This document shows, piece after piece, positions 34,548-42,498 of a stretch of 64,000 nt of DNA. The DNA lies in the NCBI RefSeq assembly GCF_036240795.1, contig NZ_CP108454.1, positions 992,001-1,056,000 on the forward strand, read 5' to 3'. Numbering within the stretch: position 1 is the stretch's first letter; each line of letters starts with the position of its first letter. The position numbers and the translations under genes were made by a program. The stretch comes from Streptomyces sp. NBC_01268. GTDB lineage: Bacteria; Actinomycetota; Actinomycetes; Streptomycetales; Streptomycetaceae. The notes beneath the pieces were generated by a model. It made no database searches, was not told the DNA's origin, and saw nothing but the letters and a program-made list of their open reading frames with translations.

Positions 34548-34645
34548 ATGCGTGTGCGTCGTGTGCGTCGTGCGTTGCGTCCGTGCATGCGTCGCGTCCG
34601 TGCATGCGTCGCGTCCGTGGCATGCGTCGCGTGCGTCGTTGCGGA
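34548..34645. repeat. Short tandem repeats (GTCGCGTCCGTGCAT units)
   Basis: The 158 bases between the PRC-barrel and DUF6458 genes contain a nested array. Three copies of a ~17-base unit (CGTCCGTGCATGCGTCG, the third with a one-base insertion) are flanked by degenerate GTGTGCGTC units. It lies just upstream of the PRC-barrel start, where its promoter would be expected. Confidence 0.85.
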
Positions 34646-34689
34646 TCGTGGGGGAGCTCCCCGCGTCTCCGCCCCGTGGGCGACACCGC

Positions 34690-34914
34690 TCAGAGCAGGT
34701 CGCGCCGGTCGTCCTCGGTGACCGTGGGTGCCACCGGCGGCACGACCATGCGGCGACGGCGAAGGACGCTGGTGTAGACGGCGGTTCCGATGACGCCGAC
34801 CGCCATCAGGATGAGCCCGACCAGGTCGAGGTCGACTCCTTCGAGCTCCCAGTCGGTGGCGAAGGTGAGGATGGCCCCGACGGCGATCAGGATGATGAAC
34901 AGTCCCAGACCCAT
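34690..34914 (-). CDS. DUF6458-type small membrane protein
   Basis: The 74-residue protein has two transmembrane helices (LGLFIILIAVGAILTFAT; LVGLILMAVGVIGTAVYTSV) joined by an acidic turn DWELEGVDLDLVG, then an RRRR stop-transfer and an acidic tail. This is the DUF6458 pattern of actinobacteria; function unknown. GGGAGGGAG precedes the ATG at 34914. It probably belongs with the PRC-barrel and hydrophobic-protein genes in a stress-responsive group. Confidence 0.82.
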   Translation of the reverse strand: MGLGLFIILIAVGAILTFATDWELEGVDLDLVGLILMAVGVIGTAVYTSVLRRRRMVVPPVAPTVTEDDRRDLL

Positions 34915-35145
34915 GATTGCTCCCTCCCAGAGGGGGTTGGACGTCGTCCGCGTACCCGGGTTTCCGTGGTTCACGCGGACCGCCACCGGCGGCCCCCGGC
35001 CCCCGAGACCGGGTTCCCGCGTCCACGCCGGGATGTTCACGGCCCGACGGGGCACGCGTCAGCCGTGGGACAGCGCGCCGCAGGACGGCGCTCCCCGACC
35101 CAGGGCCGGTACCAGAAGGCCGAAGGACACCCCCAGGGAGGACCG

Positions 35146-36210
35146 ATGCAGGTCCGTGCGAGGCCCGTCCGTCCGGATCTCCGGCCGACGGTGCACGACG
35201 TCGCCGGCCGATACCGGCTCGACGGAATGGTGGGGCGCGGTGGCGCCGCCGACGTCTACGAGGCGCTGGACCTGCGCCTGCGGCGGGCCGTGGCCGTGAA
35301 GCTCTTCCGGTCCTCGCCCGTCTGCCGGCCGGAGGCGCAGTGCGAGCGGGAGGGGCGGCTGCTGGCCCGGATGCGGCACCCCGGACTGGTGAGGCTCTAC
35401 GATTCCGGCCTCGACCTGGGCCGCCCGTTCCTGGTGATGCAGCTGGTGAGGGGGACGACCCTGCGCCGCCGCATCGAGCGCGCCGCCCTCACCCCCGCCG
35501 AGACCTGCCGCCTCGGGGCGTCCCTGGCCTCCGCCCTCGCCCATGTGCACGCCCGCGGTGTCGTCCACCGCGACGTCAAGCCGTCGAACATACTCCTGGA
35601 CGGCGCAGGCGCTCCGCACCTCGTCGACTTCGGCATATCCCGCCCCTTCGACACCGCCGGCGGGCCCGCTCCCGCCGATCCCGGCGGACTCGTGGGCACC
35701 GCGTCCTACATGGCTCCCGAGCAGGCCCTGGGCCGGCCCACTGGCCCCTCGGCCGACGTGTACGGACTGGGTCTCGTGCTCGTCGAGGCCCTGAAGGGCG
35801 AAGCGGAGTACGGAGGAACGCCGTTGGAGGCCGCGCTCGCCCATCTGGATCGCTCACCGGTGCTTCCGCCGGGCCTTCCGGCTGAGCTCACCGGGCTGCT
35901 CACGGCGATGACCGCCCGGGCGCCCGGGGCCCGGCCCACGGCCCGCGCCTGCGCCCGGGCCCTTGCCGGCCTGCGGATCCCGGCCCGCCACGCGAGCACC
36001 GCACGCGCCCACGGCACGGCCCGCCGAGCCGCCCGGCCCGGTGGGCGTTCCGGCCTCCCCCGGCGGGCGCGCGTCGTGGCCGCGGGCCTGGCCGCGCTCG
36101 GGCTCACGGTGACCGGCTCCCTGGACAGCGTCCCGGAAGGAGACGGTACGGCGGCGCATCAGCCGGCGGGCCACGCCGGCCCCGACCACGGGCCGGGCCG
36201 GGGAGCCTGA
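35146..36210 (+). CDS. Membrane-anchored Ser/Thr protein kinase
   Basis: A 354-residue PknB-type kinase. Motifs: Gly-rich loop GRGGAADVY (~29-37), VAIK-like AVAVKLF (~48-54), catalytic HRDVKPSNILL (~141-151), DFGISR (~161-166) and GTASYMAPEQ. The kinase ends near residue 275. A basic Ala-rich linker leads to one transmembrane helix (VVAAGLAALGLTVTGSL, ~308-324) and only ~30 extracellular residues, so there is no PASTA or other sensor domain. ATG 35146 follows GGGAGG. The extracellular signal, if any, must come from a partner. Confidence 0.9.
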   Translation: MQVRARPVRPDLRPTVHDVAGRYRLDGMVGRGGAADVYEALDLRLRRAVAVKLFRSSPVCRPEAQCEREGRLLARMRHPGLVRLYDSGLDLGRPFLVMQLVRGTTLRRRIERAALTPAETCRLGASLASALAHVHARGVVHRDVKPSNILLDGAGAPHLVDFGISRPFDTAGGPAPADPGGLVGTASYMAPEQALGRPTGPSADVYGLGLVLVEALKGEAEYGGTPLEAALAHLDRSPVLPPGLPAELTGLLTAMTARAPGARPTARACARALAGLRIPARHASTARAHGTARRAARPGGRSGLPRRARVVAAGLAALGLTVTGSLDSVPEGDGTAAHQPAGHAGPDHGPGRGA

Positions 36211-36337
36211 CCCGGCCGACGGCCCCGGCCCTCCTCGCCCCGGGCACGGACGTGTCGCACCCGCACGCCCGAAGCCCCTCGGGCGGCCCGTCCGGCGGGC
36301 GACCCGACGGCGCGGGTGGAGGGCGGCTGCCGGCACG

Positions 36338-36940
36338 TCACATGGAGCTCGGAGCGGTCCAGTTCGGGTCGCGGCCGCTCAGTCCCACCGTACGGTCCAG
36401 CAGCGGTGCCCGTTCCGGTACGGGCACGACGGGGCCGAAGATTCCGCCGCCGTCGTCCCCCTCCTCGGCCGAGGCCAGCAGGAACGCGTGCGAGGCGTGC
36501 AGCGCGGCCGGGTCGGGGGCGTAGTCCTGGCCGGTGGCCCGGGCCAGATCCCAGCCGTGGATCACGAGTTCGTCGGCGGCCACCATCCCCGCGACCTCGC
36601 CGGGCAGGTCCACGCCGCCCGCGCGCGTGAGTCCCGTCCACGCGTCCGGATCCCGCCACGCCTCGGCCAGCTCCGACAGCACCAGGGGCAGTTCCGTGCG
36701 CCAGTCGGCCGGCAGGATCGGCCGGGTGCTGCCGGGCGGGACGGCCGTGCTGGGGCCCAGGTCCTTGCGGGCGGCGTCACGGAAGGCCACGGACAGGCCC
36801 GCCAGGTGCGCCAGCAGGTCGGTCACCGCGTACTCCGGGCAGGGCGTCCGGTGGGCGAGCCGCGCCTCCGGGACTCCCGCCGCGAGACGCGCCACGATCA
36901 GCGCCTGGGGTCCGAGGTCGAGATCGGTCGAGGGTGTCAT
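36338..36940 (-). CDS. TIGR03086 / mycothiol-dependent isomerase-fold protein
   Basis: A 200-residue DinB-like four-helix metalloprotein of the actinobacterial TIGR03086 family. Likely metal ligands are His in CPEYAVTDLLAHLAG (~45) and in AADELVIHGWDLARATG (~135). The family includes mycothiol-dependent maleylpyruvate isomerases and transferases; the substrate here is unknown. GGAGGAG precedes the ATG at 36940. It is divergent from transketolase. Confidence 0.85.
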   Translation of the reverse strand: MTPSTDLDLGPQALIVARLAAGVPEARLAHRTPCPEYAVTDLLAHLAGLSVAFRDAARKDLGPSTAVPPGSTRPILPADWRTELPLVLSELAEAWRDPDAWTGLTRAGGVDLPGEVAGMVAADELVIHGWDLARATGQDYAPDPAALHASHAFLLASAEEGDDGGGIFGPVVPVPERAPLLDRTVGLSGRDPNWTAPSSM

Positions 36941-37315
36941 CTACGGCTCCTCCGGAGAGACGGGTCTGATAGGTGGACCGGCCGCGCGCGCCGAACTCAT
37001 CGCGGGGCGGCGAGGGAATCGTCGGCGGTCGGCGCTCCGCCCCACCCGACCCGCCCGTGTCACCCCTCCGGGCGGGCGAACGATCATCGTTTCATCACCT
37101 TGCCCGGCGGATTCCCCGCTTTCCCGGCGGATTCCCCGCCGAAGCGCGAGGCATACCGCGCGTCCACCGGAGCAGACGCAAAAGGGTCAACGCCGCACCC
37201 GAGCGGCCCAAGTCGCGCACCACGCGTGATCGACCGCGTACGGCCGGGAACCCCTGACCCGGTGCCCGGGGACCACTCGCCGCGCCCGCCCGCTCCGCAG
37301 GAAGGGAACCCCGTC
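36941..37315. other. Divergent intergenic region with 17-bp direct repeat
   Basis: A 375-base stretch without a supported gene between the TIGR03086 gene and transketolase. It holds two exact copies of CCCGGCGGATTCCCCGC at 37103-37119 and 37123-37139, 20 bases apart (two helical turns), in a relatively AT-enriched spot that may be a promoter region. Nothing else was recognised. Confidence 0.6.
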
Positions 37316-39208
37316 ATGACCCCAGTGCCCCCGACCGTCGCGCTCGGACCCCACAGCGACCTCGCCCAGGTCTTCGAACTCGCGCAGCAGCTCAGGGTCG
37401 ACTCGGTGCGCGCCAGCACGTCGGCGGGCTCCGGCCATCCCACCTCCAGCCTGTCCGCGGCGGATCTGATGGCGGTGCTGATGACCCGGCACCTCCGCTA
37501 CGACTGGGCGGCCCCGGACAACCCGGCCGGTGATCACCTGATCTTCTCCAAGGGGCACGCGTCGCCCTTGCTGTACGCGATGTTCAAGGCGGCCGGCGCG
37601 ATCGGCGACGACGAGCTGATGACCACCTACCGGCGCTTCGGTCACCGCCTCCAGGGGCACCCGACCCCCGTCCTGCCCTGGGTGGACCTGGCCACCGGCT
37701 CCCTCGGCCAGGGCATCGCGTACGGGGTCGGGATCGCGCTCGCGGGCCGTGACCTGGAGCGGCAGCCCTACCGGGTGTGGGTGCTGTGCGGCGACAGCGA
37801 GACGGCCGAGGGGTCCGTGTGGGAAGCGCTCGACAAGGCCGGGCACCACCGGCTCGCCAACTTCGTCGCCCTCATCGACGTCAACCGCCTGGGCCAGAGC
37901 GGTCCCACCGAGCTGGAGTGGGACACCGACACGTACGCCCGGCGCGTCGAGGCGTTCGGCTGCCGGGCGCTCGTGGTCGACGGCCACGACCTGGCGGAGG
38001 TGGACCGGGCCCTGACGGTGGCCACGGACGGAACGGCGCCCACCGTGGTCATCGCCCGGACGGTCAAGGGCCGGGGCGTGTCGGAGGTCGCCGACAAGAA
38101 CGGCTGGCACGGCAAGCCGTTGCCGAAGGACATGGCCGAGCGGGCCGTCGCCGAGCTGGGCGGCGTCCGCCACCTGGCCGTACGCGGCCCGATGCCGCCG
38201 GTGGCCCGGCCCACCGGCGCGGACGGCGGCGCCGGCACGGCCGGGACGGCGCCGGTGGAGCTGCCGCGCTACGAGGTCGGGGACGAGGTCGCGACCCGGG
38301 TCGCGTTCGGCGCGGCCCTCGCCGCGCTCGGCGCCCGCCCCGAGGTGGTCGCGCTCGACGCCGAGGTCGGCAACTCCACGCACACCGAGGACTTCGGGAA
38401 GGCCCATCCGGAACGGTTCTTCCAGACGTACATCGCCGAACAGCAGATGATCGCCGACGCCGTCGGCATGGCCGTACGCGGCTTCCGCCCGTACGCCACG
38501 ACCTTCGCCGCGTTCCTCACCCGCGCGCACGACTTCATCCGCATGGCCGCCGTCTCGCAGATCACCATGTCCCTGTGCGGGACGCACAGCGGCGTCGAGA
38601 TCGGCGCCGACGGGCCCTCGCAGATGGGCGTCGAGGACCTCGCCATGATGCGCGCCGTCCTCGGCTCCACGGTGCTCTACCCCAGTGACGCCACCTCCGC
38701 CGCGGCGCTCACCGCCACCATGGCCGACCTCGACGGCATCTCGTACCTGCGCACCACGCGCGGCGCGTACCCCGTCCTGTACGCGTCCGGCGAGGCCTTC
38801 CCGGTGGGCGGTTCCAAGACCCTGCGGCAGGGCGAGGAGGACCGGGTCACCCTCGTGGGCGCGGGCGTGACGCTCCACGAATGTCTCGCCGCCGCCGACG
38901 AACTGGCCGCCGACGGCGTCCGGGCCCGAGTCGTCGACCTCTACTCCGTCAAGCCGGTCGACACCGACACCCTCGTGCGGGCCGCCCGCGAGACCGGTGC
39001 CCTCGTCGTCGTCGAGGACCACCACCCCGAGGGCGGCATCGGCGAGGCCGTGCTCTCCGCCCTCGCCCCGGGCGGCCACCAGCCGGCCTTCGCCCACCTC
39101 GCGGTCACCCGTCTGCCGGGCTCCGGCACCACGGCCGAGCTCCTCGACGAGGCCGGCATCTCCCGCGGCCACATCGCCCGCGCCGCCCGCGGCCTGCTCG
39201 ACCGCTAG
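37316..39208 (+). CDS. tkt: Transketolase (short, animal-like type)
   Basis: A 630-residue TPP enzyme that moves two-carbon units in the pentose phosphate pathway. N-terminal TPP-binding features: SAGSGHPTSSLSAADLMAVL, SKGHASPLLYA, the pyrophosphate motif CGDSETAEGSVWEAL...DVNRLGQ (GDS rather than GDG). Pyrimidine-domain features: IAEQQMIADAVGMAVRG and GTHSGVEIGADGPSQMG. The C-terminal domain ends at ~625. It is shorter than the usual ~690-residue bacterial TktA and follows the mammalian-length plan. AGGAAGGGAA precedes ATG 37316. A second, housekeeping tkt is expected elsewhere. Confidence 0.92.
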   Translation: MTPVPPTVALGPHSDLAQVFELAQQLRVDSVRASTSAGSGHPTSSLSAADLMAVLMTRHLRYDWAAPDNPAGDHLIFSKGHASPLLYAMFKAAGAIGDDELMTTYRRFGHRLQGHPTPVLPWVDLATGSLGQGIAYGVGIALAGRDLERQPYRVWVLCGDSETAEGSVWEALDKAGHHRLANFVALIDVNRLGQSGPTELEWDTDTYARRVEAFGCRALVVDGHDLAEVDRALTVATDGTAPTVVIARTVKGRGVSEVADKNGWHGKPLPKDMAERAVAELGGVRHLAVRGPMPPVARPTGADGGAGTAGTAPVELPRYEVGDEVATRVAFGAALAALGARPEVVALDAEVGNSTHTEDFGKAHPERFFQTYIAEQQMIADAVGMAVRGFRPYATTFAAFLTRAHDFIRMAAVSQITMSLCGTHSGVEIGADGPSQMGVEDLAMMRAVLGSTVLYPSDATSAAALTATMADLDGISYLRTTRGAYPVLYASGEAFPVGGSKTLRQGEEDRVTLVGAGVTLHECLAAADELAADGVRARVVDLYSVKPVDTDTLVRAARETGALVVVEDHHPEGGIGEAVLSALAPGGHQPAFAHLAVTRLPGSGTTAELLDEAGISRGHIARAARGLLDR

Positions 39209-41250
39209 GGCCTGTCGTGTGTGCCGGCCGGACCGGTGGGGCCCTGCTCGGGGTGCAGGTGTCCGCCGGTGGTGACGACGATCAGGGTGTCCTCGGGCGA
39301 CCAGCGGCGCGTCCCGGTCTTCGGCGGGTTGAGGAGCGGGCTCCGGGAGCCGCCGGGGCGGTAGCCGAGCGCGGTGGCACCCCGGCGGCCGGCGGCCTCC
39401 ACGAGCGTGGCGAAGGGTGCCTCGGTGCCGGCGGGGACGTAGTCGGTGGCGGGGCGGAGCCGGACCGCGTTGCCCGTCGGGGAGAAGAGCTCGTCGAAGG
39501 CGGCCGCGAGTTCGGTGGTCTGCGAGACCTGGGCCATGAGCAGGCCGACGAGCCGTCCGCCGACCACGAGGTCCGTGTGCGGGCCGCCCGGGGCGAGGGG
39601 ATGGTGGTGGGCGTCGGTCAGTTCGGCGACGGTGGGGGTACGGCGCCCCGACGCGCGCTCGGCGGCGCGGAGTCGGAGGAGGGTGACGAGGGTGTGCTCG
39701 TCGGGGTCGGGGTGCCCGTCGGGCCCGGCGAGGACGAGGACGTGGTGGGCGGGGCCGAGGGCCGGGAGGTCTTCCTCGCGGGTCGCCTCCCAGCCGTTGC
39801 GGGCGAGGCCGTCGACGATCTGCGGGCCGCGCCGGTTCCAGCCCAGGACGAGGACGCGGCGGGGGTCGGCGGCGCCGTGAGTGTCGGCGGGGGTGACGAG
39901 CCTTCCCGTCTTGGCGGGCTTGGCCGCCTTGGCGGCTCCTACGGCCTTCGCCGGCTTGCCGCCCCTGACGGCCTTCGCCGATCTGGCCGGCTTGGCGGCT
40001 CCTGCGGCTTTCGCCGCCTCGGCCGGCCTCGCGGCGGGGAGGGGCGGGGGTGGCGGTGCCGGGGTCGTGGTCCAGGTCGGCGGGGCCTCGTCCTCGGCCA
40101 GGACGACGACGGCGTCTCCGGGGGCGAGGACCGTTCGCGGCGGCGGGTTGAGGAGCGGCGAGCCGTCCGGGCGTACGAGGCCCACCACGCACGCGTCCGC
40201 GCAGGCCGCCCGCAGCTCGGCGAAGGTCCGGCCGCCGAGCCCGGGGACGCGGTGGACGTGCAGCTCGGCACCGGCGAAGTCGAGCAGGTCCTCCAGGACG
40301 AGCGACAGTCCGGGTTCGAGGACGCACTGGACGAGGATCCGGGCCGCGATGCCGTCGACGTCGAGGACGACCGCGCCGGGCCCGGCGGCGAGCCGGGCGG
40401 TGGCGACGTGCCGGGTCTGCCGCACCGCCGCCACGACCCGTACCGGGCGCGCGTCGCCGACCACGGCCCGCAGCGCGAGCAGTGTCTTGACGACCTGGGT
40501 GTCGGCCTCGGGGGTGTCCGGCGGCAGCACCACGACCGCGCCCGCGGCGGCCGGGCTGACGCGGGCGAGGGCCGCCGGGTCGGCGGGGCGGCCCCGGCGG
40601 CAGAGCAGCCGGACGCGGCGGCCACCGGCGGCGGTGACCACCGCCCGTAACTCCCGCTCCATGTCCAGCTTGTCGCGGTCGGCGAGGACCACGACCGCGC
40701 CGCGCCGCCGCTGCGCGTGCGCGGCGAGCAGCTCGGCGACGAGCGTCGGCGTCTGCTCGGACCAGCCGAGGACCAGCGAGTGGCCGCGTTCCACGACCGT
40801 CGACTGGCCGCGGTGGAGCTCGGTCAGCCGGTCCGTGATCGCCGTGGTGACGAGGCCGACGAGCGTGGAGACGTAGAGCAGGGAGACCAGGGCCAGGAGG
40901 ACGGAGAGGACGATCCGCAGCGGCGGGCCGACCTCGCCGCCGAGACGGAGGGTCTGACCGACGGTCCGCCAGACCGTCTCCATCTTGCCCTGGACCGTGT
41001 CGGGCGAACGGCTGTCGGTCCAGACGAGGAGGGCGCTCGCCGGTGCCACCACGGCCAGGCAGACCAGCGCCAGCCAGCCCGCGACCGTGGTCATGCCCTT
41101 CACCACGGTCCGGTCGATCCAGTACCGCGTCCGGTCCCGCAACGGTGGCGCGGGCCGATACCGGGTCGGGCCGAGGGCAGGCGGGGGCGGGCCGGCCGCC
41201 GGGCGGCTCGTCCGCTGGGGCGGGACCGTGTACTCGCGCTCCTTACGCAC
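39205..41250 (-). CDS. CASTOR/POLLUX-like ion channel with RCK domains
   Basis: A 681-residue protein. Two transmembrane helices (VAGWLALVCLAVVAPASALLVW ~55-77; IVLSVLLALVSLLYVSTLVGLV ~110-132) border a loop, followed by tandem RCK/TrkA-N-like Rossmann units (HSLVLGWSEQTPTLVAELLAA; RRVLVLGWNRRGPQIVDGLARNG). Plant CASTOR/POLLUX nuclear-envelope channels and bacterial relatives share this plan. An Ala/Lys-rich linker (AAKAAGAAKPARSAKAVRGG) separates the halves. It likely conducts monovalent or divalent cations, ion unproven. The GTG at 41250 lacks a good ribosome binding site. Its stop shares CTAG with the transketolase stop. Confidence 0.82.
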   Translation of the reverse strand: MRKEREYTVPPQRTSRPAAGPPPPALGPTRYRPAPPLRDRTRYWIDRTVVKGMTTVAGWLALVCLAVVAPASALLVWTDSRSPDTVQGKMETVWRTVGQTLRLGGEVGPPLRIVLSVLLALVSLLYVSTLVGLVTTAITDRLTELHRGQSTVVERGHSLVLGWSEQTPTLVAELLAAHAQRRRGAVVVLADRDKLDMERELRAVVTAAGGRRVRLLCRRGRPADPAALARVSPAAAGAVVVLPPDTPEADTQVVKTLLALRAVVGDARPVRVVAAVRQTRHVATARLAAGPGAVVLDVDGIAARILVQCVLEPGLSLVLEDLLDFAGAELHVHRVPGLGGRTFAELRAACADACVVGLVRPDGSPLLNPPPRTVLAPGDAVVVLAEDEAPPTWTTTPAPPPPPLPAARPAEAAKAAGAAKPARSAKAVRGGKPAKAVGAAKAAKPAKTGRLVTPADTHGAADPRRVLVLGWNRRGPQIVDGLARNGWEATREEDLPALGPAHHVLVLAGPDGHPDPDEHTLVTLLRLRAAERASGRRTPTVAELTDAHHHPLAPGGPHTDLVVGGRLVGLLMAQVSQTTELAAAFDELFSPTGNAVRLRPATDYVPAGTEAPFATLVEAAGRRGATALGYRPGGSRSPLLNPPKTGTRRWSPEDTLIVVTTGGHLHPEQGPTGPAGTHDRP

Positions 41251-41406
41251 GTCAGCAGGGTGACGGCGGCGCCGGGCCGAAACGCCGTCGACGGGCGCCG
41301 TTCATCCTTTCGGGCAGGCGGCCGGGAGTCATGCGTTCGACCCGCGCGCGCCGCCGCGCTCCCCTGCGCGCCCGGCGTCGGGCGGGGTGACGTCCCGCCA
41401 CCGCCG

Positions 41407-41438
41407 CCCGGCCGCCCCGCCGGAGGGCGGGGCGGCCG
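41407..41438. terminator. Hairpin at the end of the NRPS-associated operon
   Basis: CCGGCCGCCCCGCC (41407-41420) and its exact complement (41425-41438) enclose GGAG: a 14-bp all-GC stem, 49 bases downstream of the phosphopantetheinyl transferase stop on the minus strand. Confidence 0.65.
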
Positions 41439-41486
41439 GAGGGCGGGGACGCCGGCGCGTGGACGGCGGCGGGGCCGCCGGGGGCG

Positions 41487-42491
41487 TCACCGGCGGACCG
41501 CCACCGCCGCCTGGTGGCCCGAAGGCACGGCCACGTCGGCCAGGAGCCATCCGGACGGGGCCGTCGGGGCGGGGCCCGAGCCGACGTACTCGGACGAGGG
41601 GTCGGCGCCGAGCCCGACCCCGGTCCCCTTCAGGTACGCCTCCTTCCGCGTCCACACCCGGGCGAAGGCGGCCGGGCGCAGGTCCTCGGCGAGCGCCGCC
41701 AGTTCGGCGGACTCGGCCGGGTGGAGGACCTCGGCGAGCTCGGCGACGAGGTGCGGGGCCGGGATCCGCTCGATGTCCACGCCCACCGGGGTGGTCGCGA
41801 CGGCGATCAGGCTCATCCCCTCGCAGTGGGAGAGCGAGAAGTGCAGCCGCCCGTCCGGGAGCACCGGCCGCCCGTGCGGCTCGCCGCAGCAGGGGCAGGG
41901 CGCCCGCTCCACCGTGACGCCGCGCGGTGCCACACCGAGGTGGGCGCCGAGCAGCCGGCGCAGGCCGACGTGCGCGCACAGGTACGTGGCGCGGTCGCCC
42001 GGCCGCCGGAACTCCCCGGCCCGCGCCAGCTCCTCCGCGTCGAGGACGAGCGAGGCGTAGCGGGCGGCGCTGTCCTCGTGCGTCTCGGTGGCGACCAGCC
42101 AGAGCTGCGGGCGGCCGGCCCGGGGCCCGGGCGGCAGCACCGGCGCCGAGGGCAGCGGCGGGAGCGGGGAGGGACGGAGGAGGACGGGACCGGGCCGGAG
42201 GTACGGCTCGGCGGGAGGGACGGACGGGTCGAGCGACGGGACCGACAGGGCGCCGGCGGGGGCGGACAGGGCGGGAACGGGGACCGACAGGGCGCCGGCC
42301 GGGGCGGACAGCGCGGGAACGGGGACCGACGGGCCGGGCTGGGGGACGGCGAGGTCGTCGGGACCGGGGGCGTACGGGGTGGGCCTGGGTACGTGCAAGG
42401 TGGGCTCGGGTACGTGCGGGGCCGGCTCGGGTACGAGCGGGGCGGGCTCAGGTTTCACGGTGGGCGGAGGTGCGGGAGTCTGCAGGGTCAT
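41487..42491 (-). CDS. Sfp-type 4'-phosphopantetheinyl transferase
   Basis: This 334-residue protein transfers phosphopantetheine from CoA to carrier domains, here the NRPS thiolation domains. The catalytic domain occupies ~125-334: LHFSLSHCEGMSLIAVA, VGVDIERI (Mg site) and FARVWTRKEAYLKGTGVGL (W-x3-KEA). The first ~120 residues are a Pro-rich extension (PEPAPHVPEPTLHVPRP) containing a perfect 14-residue repeat VPVPALSAPAGALS, not part of the family. Translation is coupled to the MFS gene 7 bases upstream. Confidence 0.92.
   Translation of the reverse strand: MTLQTPAPPPTVKPEPAPLVPEPAPHVPEPTLHVPRPTPYAPGPDDLAVPQPGPSVPVPALSAPAGALSVPVPALSAPAGALSVPSLDPSVPPAEPYLRPGPVLLRPSPLPPLPSAPVLPPGPRAGRPQLWLVATETHEDSAARYASLVLDAEELARAGEFRRPGDRATYLCAHVGLRRLLGAHLGVAPRGVTVERAPCPCCGEPHGRPVLPDGRLHFSLSHCEGMSLIAVATTPVGVDIERIPAPHLVAELAEVLHPAESAELAALAEDLRPAAFARVWTRKEAYLKGTGVGLGADPSSEYVGSGPAPTAPSGWLLADVAVPSGHQAAVAVRR
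42231..42330. repeat. 42-bp in-frame tandem repeat in PPTase gene
   Basis: About 2.3 copies of a 42-base unit encode VPVPALSAPAGALS in the Pro-rich N-terminal extension of the phosphopantetheinyl transferase. The copies differ at a few bases, and because the period is 14 codons, length changes keep the frame. Confidence 0.8.
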
Positions 42492-42498
42492 GTCTGCC

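Noticed and set aside
34552..35145. Upstream extension of the Ser/Thr kinase frame
   Set aside because: It crosses the tandem repeats and the antisense DUF6458 gene; the ATG at 35146 with GGGAGG is the proper start.
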